Origin: Armillaria gallica
Lineage: Eukaryota > Basidiomycota > Agaricomycetes > Agaricales > Physalacriaceae
Length of the DNA: 64,000 bases
Reading direction: 5' to 3'
Assembly (NCBI GenBank): GCA_037576215.1
Contig: JBANDB010000015.1
Span: 310,001 to 374,000 of the forward strand
A program made the translations under genes and the position numbers. Numbering within the stretch: position 1 is the first letter of the stretch; each line of letters begins with the position of its first letter. The notes under the pieces were generated by a model. That model had not been told where the DNA came from. It was given only the letters and a program-made list of their open reading frames with translations, and did no database searches. Positions 39,066-49,300 of this stretch are shown here, piece by piece.

Positions 39066-40634
39066 TTGCAGAGTGATGAGTCTATCTGAACGAATGTACA
39101 GATACGCTGCTCATTTCCGGTCTTCATTGCCTGGTGGTAGCCAAGGAAAATCACCACTGATATGCCAATACAGTGCCAATGCGACTGATCGACCTCCTGC
39201 ACATTAGCGCACCCGCTAATCATCAACAAAAATGGGAACAAAGAAAAGGAAGCGTAAGAGTCCCATAAAAACTGGTGAGATAAAACAGAAAAGAGAATAT
39301 GGGTTACGAGGCCTTATAAGACGAAGAGGGAACGTCGGTCATTGCCGGGCTGCTATCTGATGGCGTGGTAGTTCGCCTAACATTGGACTGCTGAGCGACA
39401 GAGAAATATAGCCACCCTCAAGTTCACACGCAGTGCGAATGGAGTACGAGGGAACAGCATTTTTATTCGGTCCTACGTACATACAAAGTATATCTAATGC
39501 AGGGTGTTAGCGAAATTGTCATAAGGTAAAATGGTAATGGTGTACAAAGAACAATGAGAACGTCACGTTGAATAGGTCCCTTATGATACGGTATTCTGGA
39601 CGGCGAAGGTCAGGCAAGGAATTTTGGTGATGAGAAGGAAGAAATCACCATCTAAGAAAACTGAGCGATCACATAGAAAATCCTGAGATATCATTGCTCA
39701 TGTGCGACGGGGATTATGGGCCTTCGGAGACTCATGAAAGAAGTGATGCGAGAATTCCTACAGTGCCAAAAGATGGGAGGTTGAGCCCATGAAGAAGCTT
39801 CGAAAAGGGTATAGACTCACCGGTGTCATCCCAGGGATTGTCTTCAATCCTCGTACCAAGACAAGCCAAGAACCAACCATCTCCAAGAAGAGTTAGGCAG
39901 CTCCGTCAAAAGAACGCTAAAGATCGCAGACAGAAAAAATCAATGCGATACGCAAAGAGAAAGGTCGCGCTTAGGTATCACGGCTGGGTACGAGCTCTAT
40001 TCTCGCTTTTGTCATCCTTTAACGCGTAAAAACCCGTTGTAGAATAGTAGTCCCATTGAAGAAAATGAAGAGAACGTGGAGGAAGACGTGCAGTATGTGC
40101 ATGAGTCGCAAGGTGCTGGGCGTCAAGGAATGAAGGGAAGGAAGGAACGCCAAGTCGGAGCCTCAATCACAGTGGAAGTCCCCCGGACACTAGGCGTGCA
40201 CGGACCCTTGACGTGTTTCCGTGGGAAAGCCTCCGGAGTCCTTTCAGATCTGCACTCAATGCAGCGCTGCTTCATTCCATACAGACTACCGTTCCCTTCT
40301 TCCCAATAAATTGTATATTTATACTTTGTGGCACAGTTCCTTCGCATGCAGTGGTTGACGAGAGGATCACTATTCACGAAATATCTCAGTCTGTTCTTTG
40401 CTCGTCGATGGACTGGGGGAATTTCAGGGTCAGGGTCTCTATTGGTGGTGCGCTCAAAAATCAATCAACAAGGGCTTACAGGAGCCAAATTCCCATGCGG
40501 GGATGCGTGAATGTTCGTTGTGTTCGGTCCGGGTCATAGCCGGCAAGTTAAGTGACCGGCTTCAGTCAGTTACAAGGTCCGTTGCGGCTCTTCCCTTTGC
40601 CATCATGTTACGATTTATTCATTTCTTTTCTTTT

Positions 40635-40667
40635 GCATCTTATCTTATCAGAGATAAGATAAGATGC
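40635..40667. repeat. Perfect 15-base inverted repeat, 3-base spacer
   Basis: GCATCTTATCTTATC and its reverse complement are separated by AGA. The same GATAAGATAAGATA run occurs inside the gypsy LTR at 51964-51980. It lies between the end of the segmental duplication and the hAT-like element, and could form a hairpin or be a relic of an element end. Confidence 0.7.
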
Positions 40668-41720
40668 TTACTCATTACCCTCAGATCCGCGACTCCACTA
40701 GTGATGTCCACCGTACCCATATACAGGTATGGCCGTAAAAGTTATGGGTAGTGGACGGGTATGGGTCACCCGTAACCGTACCATAATTGTCTCATTGAAG
40801 GTGCTCGACAGTACAGTACAGTGTACGGTGACACGCTTGAAAAGCATTCACGCATGTAAATCTGCGAATTGTACAAATGAGTACAGGCAATAATGCCCAG
40901 ACACGAAGGCAATGATGAAAGCAACAGAGTGCAGTGTTTATAATGCCAGTAATGATATTACCAGAGTAAAGCTGGGTGGAGCGCATGGCTTAACCTGAGA
41001 ATGGTACTAGAAAGGCCATACTAGGTATGAAGTCCCAGTGCTTGACACTGAGTGCTCTGACAAGGCAAAGCATACGCGTGCTAAGAATAGCGCGGGACAT
41101 ACTTGCGGGGTAATTAAGACTTCACGTAGCAGTGATCTATGACACGCAAGGCATGGCAGGCCCGGAGCTTAGAGTTCTAGACCTTGAGATGTCAGAACTC
41201 AAGTAAATCCAAAGTTCTGGGCTTCAGCCGAAATGCACGAGGCCTAGACAAGAAGCACGTTGCCCTCACTACAATGGAATTCCCTGTGAGAATACTAGGA
41301 AGCGAAATAAGAAGTTGCGGGGTAGGCTATAACTCCGGGGATATGGCAACTGATGTCAACCCGCATGTCATAGCCTTGGTAACCGATGCTGCAACACTCA
41401 GAGACAGGACCTGGCCCTGGGCCAGACTCCTGAGTCAGCGCCAAGCTATGGCGTGATAATTGCAACATGCGTGGGACGCAGGCGAAAGTACCCCGCAGCT
41501 TAAATAATACTATATTTGGTGGTACAAATTTGTAGGACATAAAATAGATAAATAGCGCAGTGTACTTGTAGTGTACAAGTTTTGGACCCCCGTTGTAGTT
41601 GCGCGCAAGCCTCCAGCTTGACGCCCTAGCAGCAGGATTAGTTTGTAACTTTGAGCGAGAGAATAAACCTAGAATTGATATCATACCGAGTGAATTGAGT
41701 TGCGCGCGAGGTGTAGAAAG

Positions 41721-41767
41721 CTTAGCGGGGGACTTGCTTAGCAGGGGACTTGCCTAGCGGGGACTCG
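41721..41767. repeat. 16-base tandem repeat, about 2.9 units
   Basis: CTTAGC(G/A)GGGGACTTG occurs twice in a row at 41721-41752 and a degenerate third unit follows. It lies within the hAT-like element. Confidence 0.75.
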
Positions 41768-41888
41768 TGTATGGTTTGAGTGATTGGTTGACTGCGCTCT
41801 ACCCTGAGAATAAGAGATATTGTGTCATTGCGGACGCGCTCTTGAGTTTTGAGGGTTTCTTGTGACGCGCGGTGTTACAGGCAGCAGA

Positions 41889-42146
41889 GGTTCAAACCCT
41901 TTGGTCTGATTAGTGTTCGTACAGAGGCCTTCTTCTAACGCGCGGCGCTACAGGCGGCACAGGTTCAAACCCTGTGGTCTGATTAGTGCGCGCTTGAGGG
42001 TTCTCATTTCCGCAAGTGGCAGAGGTTCAAACCCTTTGGCTTGTCGGACAGGGTTTAGTTGGTTATTGTGTCTCTGGATCGGCATAGGTTCAAACCCTGT
42101 GGGTCTACAATTGGTTTTGGAAGCTTGAGTGCGTAGGTTCAAATCC
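41889..42146 (+). repeat. Array of five GGTTCAAA(C/T)CC units
   Basis: The 11-base core occurs at 41889, 41962, 42024, 42087 and 42136, with flanking GGCAGAG or GCACAG before it and CTKTGGTCTGATTAGTG-like sequence after the first two. The core equals the RNA polymerase III B box (T-arm) consensus. Each is also the centre of an imperfect palindrome (CACAGG/CCTGTG). No complete tRNA fold is present around them. Confidence 0.65.
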
Positions 42147-43570
42147 TGTGGCTTGAGTGGACGTTTTGTGAAGGGTTTCTGCTTAGAGCGCAAGCTTTGA
42201 GTCGTGTTTAGAGTGTGTTTAGGTTGTTGTGGTTACCTGTGTGTGACGCGCGCGACTTATTGAGGGTTTTGTGGGTGTGTGGCGACATATCGTGTATTGT
42301 AGTACACCTTGCCTTGAGGCCCTGCGACAACTGTCGTGCCTCTTGTTATAAAAGCCTTTGGACTTAGAGAGATCTAGATATGTGACGCATGCTATTGCTA
42401 TACGTGTGTATTGTATATTCTGAGAGTTTAGTTGTTTTGCTTCAATCTGCTTCTATCGCATAATATCCCCCCAAGAACTTGAGGGTTTGTGTGTGTAGTG
42501 TTGGGTGTGAGTGTGATCAGTGTCTTCGACACTGTTGCATTTCTAGCCTGTGCACACAGAGTCTCTTCAACGATACGGCCGTAAAACGGTCAGACGGGTA
42601 ATATGGACAACTCTTCGCCCAGTTTTGGTATAATAAATGCACTAGGCGACGTGCAATCAGTGTGAATTCCCTGGGAAATGGTAGCTCATGCTAATCACCT
42701 TTCATAGCAATACAAACAACTTCCCTCCAAATATCTACAGGACCCCTTCCTCGCTGGGCGGCCGGGTATACCTTTGAATTGCCAGGAGACATCTGTAGCA
42801 GTGAGAGGAACACTGAAACACCGTGTTGGAGGCGATTCTTGGTTGGTTCCTCTTACCGCTTGGCCGGCTAGTCAAAGGACCCTTCAATAGCTCTCTTGAA
42901 CTCCTATTGAATGTCCAGAAGTCAAGAGGTCCCATATCAGTATGCTTACATGAAAGAGATCTGTTTTGAGATTAAGTCAGATAACATGATGCTCAAATAT
43001 TTGTCAACTCATGCTGAGGTTCACAGTGTACTGAATAACATGTAAATGGCGTCAAGTTCTGGCCCTGAAGTCATCATAGAGAATGGCTCATTGTCTCTGG
43101 TTCGTGCCGTTTTTGATGACCAGACCCCAAAGACAAAGGTTCCTTGACACAGACACGAAGGACTGAGGGAATTCATCACAGTGTTTCGGAATCAGGGAAA
43201 GGAAAATGGTACACTTTGATTTATAGGCATTGAACAAATCGTTGGAAGGATACAAATGAAGTAAAGCATGTTGACACGACTGAACACGACAGTAGAAAAG
43301 AAAATCGTACGAGGGGGCATAGCCACTTCTGTTGCCAAAAAGAGATGCCGTATTTACGGCCATAAAGCCGTATTATGCTATGGGTTTTACGGGCCACTCC
43401 CATACCGTAAACCATACCGTACACGAGCAGTCCGAGGCCCTGACGGTATGGGTACGGTCCCATATATACGGTACCCATATCCGCCATATGGACGGGTACA
43501 GTGGGCATCCCTAGACTCCACGGAGCCTTCATAAATCTTCACATCGATAACACGTCAGACTGGCTCAACG

Positions 43571-43874
43571 TGTTACCAACACGTATTGTATATGTGTTAT
43601 TCTCGGCTATGGTGTATTTGGCTTATTCACTTTCTAACACGGTACCCTCATCTTAGTACCTATTGAGGACCTTCACTTCAGTATATAAGTAGTGTACTCA
43701 AAGCTGTATATTCCCTAGCTTTGAGCTAAAGTTTATTCATACCGAAACACACTCCTTACTGCTAAGAGCTCCTAAAGTGAGTCTTGGGCATCAATCATCA
43801 CAAGGGCTAGACGGTGACTGTACGAACACGATACAGCTGATCTATTCACCTTTGATTGAAGTTCGGGTCTTACA
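43571..43874 (+). repeat. Probable 5' LTR of gypsy G1
   Basis: It begins TGTTACC and is taken to end at CTTACA. It contains a TATA-type box (GTATATAAGTAG near 43681) and AGCTTTGAGCTAA near 43719. Both motifs occur in the same order in the LTR of element G2 read on minus. The end points are inferred from TG...CA borders, since no second copy for G1 is present. Confidence 0.6.
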
Positions 43875-43915
43875 ATTAGCTCAAAGCTTTTTACTTATTC
43901 ACTTCCCCAGACCCC

Positions 43916-44701
43916 ATGGAAGACGATGCACGTATTATAGCCATCGCACTAGGAATACCCAGCGCCACCTTCGTCTCCATCGCCCTCATTCTTGCAGTCA
44001 GGTTCCGCTACAGGACAAGACAGCTACAGCTACGACGACAAGAAGAGGCGCACCGCACGACCCCCTCAGTCATTACAAATAACAGCAATGGCATCCCGCT
44101 CGAGCAGCAGCCACCCCAGCTCTTCACACCCATACCGTGCCGACCGATCCCAATCAACCGGTTCGCTAGGACAGGAACAGACAGGGAGGAGATGAACATT
44201 TCTGAGCAGGTTTCTCCCATCCTCCCGGAGAGACAATCTCCTACCCCTCCCAGAAGGAATGCGTCCAGCGTCGACATCACCTCCGAGCATCCCGCTTCCT
44301 ACTATGCCGCACTTGTCCCTCAAACTCCCTCGCCTGACTCAAACTCCCGATACGCTACCCATGGCCAGAGACGAAGCATGGGCAGCGACACAAGACCCGT
44401 CGTCCCAGCCACCAGTCATAACGTCAGGGTCGACAGTGATTCCACTGTACCACCCACAGCCGGTTTCACCTCCCAGGAGTTCTGGGATAACTACGACATC
44501 CCCTACAGTGCCTACTTCCCCGCTCCCACCCGTTCACCCAATCAACCTATCCAGGCCAGCGAGTTGACACTCGAGCCTGTACAGGTTGACGAACCCGTCG
44601 CCGGTCCCTCAAACCCTAGGCGCAGTGGTTGGCGAGCACAGCCTCGCAGATCCCCACTCCGACCCCCTCGAGCAAGTGCTTGGAAGCAGCTTGCCCAGTG
44701 A
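43916..44701 (+). CDS. Accessory ORF before gag, with one hydrophobic segment
   Basis: A 261-residue frame starting at ATG 43916 and clean to its stop. Residues 8-32 form a membrane-like helix (IAIALGIPSATFVSIALILA) followed by basic residues. The rest is Pro/Ser/Arg-rich and probably disordered, ending in an Arg-rich tail. It sits between the LTR and gag, in a different frame from gag, with about 120 bases between them. It may be an extra gag-N protein or an envelope-like relic. No known domain is recognised. It has no premature stop, unlike pol downstream. Confidence 0.65.
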   Translation: MEDDARIIAIALGIPSATFVSIALILAVRFRYRTRQLQLRRQEEAHRTTPSVITNNSNGIPLEQQPPQLFTPIPCRPIPINRFARTGTDREEMNISEQVSPILPERQSPTPPRRNASSVDITSEHPASYYAALVPQTPSPDSNSRYATHGQRRSMGSDTRPVVPATSHNVRVDSDSTVPPTAGFTSQEFWDNYDIPYSAYFPAPTRSPNQPIQASELTLEPVQVDEPVAGPSNPRRSGWRAQPRRSPLRPPRASAWKQLAQ

Positions 44702-44822
44702 TTCAGAGAGCGACCACAACTGCCGCCCGAGCTCACGCGTCCACCGGAGTCCAGTGACTTGACCGCTGTCGGTAGCCCGCCTAACCAATGTGCCACTACC
44801 CCCTTCCCAAGGCTCACAATCG

Positions 44823-46358
44823 ATGGAATCCCCGAGTCGACCTCTGAGCAGACGCGCGAGCAGTCACCCTACTACCCCAGTGATGATGACACTAGCTGAT
44901 GCCATCAATTTTTATAATGAAACAGACGATGACCCCTCGGTCCCTGTTCCTACCTTGTTAAGGCGAGCAGATTATGTTGATATCTATAATTATTTCGCCT
45001 ATGAGTTACCATTTTCCTTGGTTTGGGGAAGATCCCAAGCCGGGAACGATTATTTTATTAGGAAACAAGCAGATCTCCCAGCCAACGAGATTTTACAGTA
45101 TGAGGCGGAGCAAAACGCTCGTCTCCTATGGAACAAAATACACCCGGATGCCATAATGGAGAATTTTCCCCCTTATGAAGAAGCCGCACAGGAGATTGAG
45201 GTACAGGTACCACTGCCAGATGAGCCCCCAGTAGCCCCTCCCCGAGTCACTAATACATTTGTCTACGACACTAGACAAGCGGCACCAGGAACGTACCAAA
45301 GAGGGTACCTACCTTTTCCCGGTGGCAGCCACGGAGCCAGCAGAGGCGGTGGAGGTGGTGGACAACCAGTACAGCCACCTCCCGTCCCCCCAGTACGGGT
45401 AATGCTCCCACGCTTCCCAGCACCTCCAGCAATGCCAGACCCACCGATACCTTGGGAACTACAAGCTGGAGCGATAGCCCCCTACGACAACTTCAAGCCA
45501 AAAATCTTGAAAGAAGTCGATGACTTCTTAGGGGACTCTGATGACATCGCTCGCTTCTTTGTAAAGTGTGAGTTACACTTTGATGTCTTTAACCGACACT
45601 TCCGCCAACACCCACATAAGGTTGTCTTCTGTGTCTCTCGACTCGCAGGAGATGCTGGAAGGTGGTGGCAGTTGTGTGCCAAAGTCATAGGAAAGACAGT
45701 GGACGGCAAACAGCAGTATCCAACTTACAACGAGTTCCAGTCGGAGCTCAACAAAAGATTCTGGAAGGATGCTGACTCGCAGATAAGGTATGTGCAGTGG
45801 GAAAAGCTAAAGCAGTCAGAGCACAAGGACGGCGACAAGTTCTTTCAGATCTTCCAAGAACTGGCCTACCATGCTGGAGTACGCAATAACGACCAAGTTA
45901 TGCTCCACCAGATCAAAAAGGCTGCCTGCCAGTCAAGTAAAAACACTATATACTCGTCAGATGGGGATGTACCGACCGATTACCTGGCGTGGAAAGCCCG
46001 CCTACTCCGAATCGATCTCAATTGGTGCCTCAAGCAGGCAGAAGGAACGACAGGGCCACCAGCCCGATCACAGAAGACGACCACGCCTGTACAGGGTGGT
46101 CAAACTAGAATCCCTGTACCAACGACAAGCACGGCTACAGGGACGACATATGGAGGACGCGGACAGCCGATGAATATCGATGAAGCCAGGGCAGTGTCGG
46201 TATGCTTTGGATGCGGCAAGAAAGGCCACTTCAAGCACGACTGCCCCACCACCGCGCCCAAAACCCGAGCAGAGTCTTTGCGACGTGCAAACACCTACTG
46301 GGACTATAAGGAGAAAAACCTCTCAACGATTGAGGAGGTAAAAGAAACCGCCGTCTAG
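44823..46358 (+). CDS. Gypsy gag (capsid and CCHC zinc knuckle)
   Basis: About 511 residues from ATG 44823, the first Met in a frame that opens earlier with GTG. The capsid part contains FLGDSDDIARFFVKCELHFD and VVFCVSRLAGDAGRWW, the usual fungal retrotransposon gag pattern. A CCHC knuckle, CFGCGKKGHFKHDC, lies near the C-terminus for RNA binding. A Gly-run precedes the capsid domain. The pol frame overlaps the end of gag in the -1 frame, so pol was probably reached by frameshifting or reinitiation. No stop breaks gag. Confidence 0.88.
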   Translation: MESPSRPLSRRASSHPTTPVMMTLADAINFYNETDDDPSVPVPTLLRRADYVDIYNYFAYELPFSLVWGRSQAGNDYFIRKQADLPANEILQYEAEQNARLLWNKIHPDAIMENFPPYEEAAQEIEVQVPLPDEPPVAPPRVTNTFVYDTRQAAPGTYQRGYLPFPGGSHGASRGGGGGGQPVQPPPVPPVRVMLPRFPAPPAMPDPPIPWELQAGAIAPYDNFKPKILKEVDDFLGDSDDIARFFVKCELHFDVFNRHFRQHPHKVVFCVSRLAGDAGRWWQLCAKVIGKTVDGKQQYPTYNEFQSELNKRFWKDADSQIRYVQWEKLKQSEHKDGDKFFQIFQELAYHAGVRNNDQVMLHQIKKAACQSSKNTIYSSDGDVPTDYLAWKARLLRIDLNWCLKQAEGTTGPPARSQKTTTPVQGGQTRIPVPTTSTATGTTYGGRGQPMNIDEARAVSVCFGCGKKGHFKHDCPTTAPKTRAESLRRANTYWDYKEKNLSTIEEVKETAV

Positions 46359-46375
46359 ACAATGATTCGATCTAT

Positions 46376-49300
46376 TTGGCAACTCAGGGTTTAGTTTCGG
46401 CTGGTACGCCCATTGCATCACATCATTGTACTAATATATCACCTGTAGTATCTACCGCGCATTCGAATATACCCGTGATTTCGCAATCAGACCAGGAACT
46501 AAACAAACAGAATCAGCCAGCGCCTAACGAAGTGACAATTCCAGGAACGGGCGCGGTAGTCATTGAGCTATCGGCTCGACGTCTGGCAAGTAACCTATTA
46601 CAGGCGAAAGCGGACGGTAAGTCACCTACCATAGTGACACCCATCATAATGGCGAAGCACCAGTCGAGGCCTTCCTTTGGGAAGTTTCAAGCCGCAGTGA
46701 CGAATGTTCGACCGGATGGGGCAGGGGAACGACCTCGGGTCGTCCTACCTGATCCAATGGTTGCTCTACGGAGTCCCTGCCGCGCAGGGAGTTTCGAGGA
46801 AATAGCTTCGGCGAAACCTCCTCTGGTAAAAGAGCAGACCCACAGGCTACCAAAGTGTAAATCCCACGATGGGGCTTTGGAGATAGCAATGGAGGCCAGC
46901 TCCCGCAACACTGGATTACAGAAAATGAGGGATACGGCGGGGGTATTGCCCTCGGTCCTGAAGAACCAAGAGGACGAACCAGAGTCAGGTAAGTGCCCCC
47001 GATCAGTTGCCAATGCCTATCGTGGCGAAGGGCGACCTGACAAAGGGGGAACGCCGAATGAAATGAGGATCCTGGTCATCACAGAGACAGGCTCGAAGGA
47101 ACCAGGAGAAGGTGACCGCTACTCAACGGTGAGAAGCATAGGCAATCATTGTGCAGCGGTGCCAGCCCAACCTGTTGCCCCTTTATGGGGTAACTCCTTC
47201 GCAGAAAGCTACTCCCGTTCCACGACCGACCAGAAAGCTGCAGGTTCAGAAGCTGCTAGCGCCCAGGCAGTGCAAAGGGGGCATCAGGTAGCTACTTTTG
47301 AAGAAGTACCTGACCACGAGGACATTACCAGTTTCATGATGAACAAGAACGCTAAATTAACCCCTTTAGACTTAGAAAATGCAGTGACCTCACCGACGGT
47401 AGTCGCGCCCGTATGGGGCGACGCGAAGGTTGAAGAGGCCCCGCAACTGTCCCGCACCTATACAAAGGGACAGACCTATAGAGAATGGCTCAAGCCATTT
47501 AGAGCTGAGTGGACTCTATGCGGCATAGTACAAGTGCAAACGGAGTCGGAGGCAAAGGCAATCCTCAAAAACTGGATTCACAAGACATGCACGGAGGAGG
47601 TCGTTGACTCAATCATCGAAGCAATGAGGGGGATGAAGCGAATCAATGCACTCTGGTGGCTTCACGAGCTGCAAGAGCCAAAGCGACTTATCAGCGCCCT
47701 AAGCAATAAAGGGAAAGACCTGGTTATCCCCGTAATCCTCGGGGCACCAGGAACGCTTCCCAAAATCGCTACAACTGCACTGGTAGACAGCGGATGCACC
47801 AGTAGCGCTATCAATCAAAAATTCGTTAAAGAACACAACATCCCGACCCGACCAACAGCCGCCCCAATCCCAGTCTATAACGCCGACAGAACTAAAAACT
47901 CAGGAGGATCAATCACCGAATACGCCGAAATCGAACTCAAGATCGGGAATCATTCTGAATGAATAGATCTAGCCGTAACAGATCTCGGTGATAAAGAAAT
48001 CTTCCTTGGTCACGATTGGTTAACCTGGCATAATCCGATCATCAATTGGAAGACAGGAGGATTAACGTTTGCGCGGTGCGAATGCCATAAAAACCCCTTC
48101 GTACTGCCCGATGCAGATCCCGACGACAAGTGGGACGAAGAACTGGAAGAAGGGGATACCATCCTCACAATAGATTTTACGCGGGCTATTCTCATACGAG
48201 CGCATCATGCCAATGACTTAGCTGCCGCAGCCAACATGGACAAGGAGACCAAGACATTTGAAGAAATGGTCCTGGAATGGTGTCAGGACTTCAACGATCT
48301 GTTTGACAAAGACAGTTTTGATGAACTTCCTGACCCAAAAACATGGGACCATGCCATCGAACTCACTCCAAATGCAAGCACCAATCTAGATTGCAAGGTT
48401 TACCCTTTGAACAGAAACGAACAAGCAGAACTCGACAAGTTCTTAGATGAGAACCTCTCGAGTGGACGAATACGACCATCCAAGTCACCCATGGCTTCGC
48501 CATTCTTCTTTGTTAAAAAGAAGGAAGGCAAGTTATGACCAGTCCAAGATTATCGGAAGCTTAATGAGATGACAATTAAAAACCGTTATCCACTTCTGCT
48601 GATCTCAGAACTAATGGACAAATTGCAGGGTGCCAAGTATTTTTCCAAACTCGACGTCCAGTGGGGCTACAACAACGTGCGCATCAAGAGCAGCGACGAG
48701 TGGAAAGCCGTGTTCTGAACTAATCGCGGGTTGTTCGAACCCACGGTCATGTTCTTCAGGCTCACCAATTCGCCTGCCACCTTCCAGTGGATGATGAATG
48801 ACATTTTCAAGAATCTCATTGCATCAGGTGCTGTCACCGTTTACCTTGACGACATCCTCATCATGTCCAAAACCAAGGAAGAACATCGCCGCATCACGCG
48901 CGAAGTTCTAAAACTCCTCCAGAAGAACAAGCTATTCCTTAAAGCGGAGAAATGCGAGTTTGAGACCTTGGAAACTGAGTATCTCGGAGTCATCATCAGT
49001 GAAGGGAGCATCCGAATGGACCCAGTCAAGATCGCAGGAATTGCAGAATGGCCAGTCCCAGTCAAGAAAGTACAACTCCAGTCATTCCTAGGCTTTACCA
49101 ACTTCTACAGACGTTTCATCAAAGGATACAGCAAGGTTGTCAAACCAATGACCCAGCTGACCGGAAACGATCCCTGGAAGTGGGGAAAAGCGCAACAGGA
49201 CGCCTTCGAAGAGTTAAAGAAGTTGCTAGCCGAAGAAGTGGTATTGGCAATACCCACAGATGAAGAAAAGTTCCGAGTAGAAGCAGATGCAAGTGAGGGA

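Larger units (their letters stand above)
31033..40608. repeat. Segmental duplication, copy B (split by insertions)
   Basis: Same order and orientation as 1411-6465. It is lengthened by a LINE (34692-39050) and by a 133-base insert at 32411-32543, plus an extra 50-60 bases near 34365-34425. Similarity ends near 40608, after which unrelated sequence and the hAT-like element follow. No further gene was resolved in the non-LINE parts 32226-34676 and 39068-40608. Confidence 0.8.
40699..43513. mobile_element. Non-autonomous hAT-like DNA transposon, 2815 bases
   Basis: The left end is TAGTGATGTCCACCGTACCC. The right end, read on minus, is TAGGGATGCCCACTGTACCC. Both are flanked by the exact 8-base direct repeat GACTCCAC (40691-40698 and 43514-43521). 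An 8-base target duplication and ends beginning TAGNGATG are hallmarks of the hAT superfamily. Inside each end are many imperfect repeats and inverted repeats of ACGGGTATGGGT/ACCGTACCCATA type, typical of subterminal transposase-binding arrays. No transposase frame is present, so it must be moved by another element's enzyme. Confidence 0.85.

Noticed and set aside
41889..42146. tRNA genes or a CRISPR array
   Set aside because: Only the T-arm core recurs; no cloverleaf can be drawn and spacing is irregular. CRISPR arrays do not occur in fungal nuclear DNA, and the units are too short and variable.
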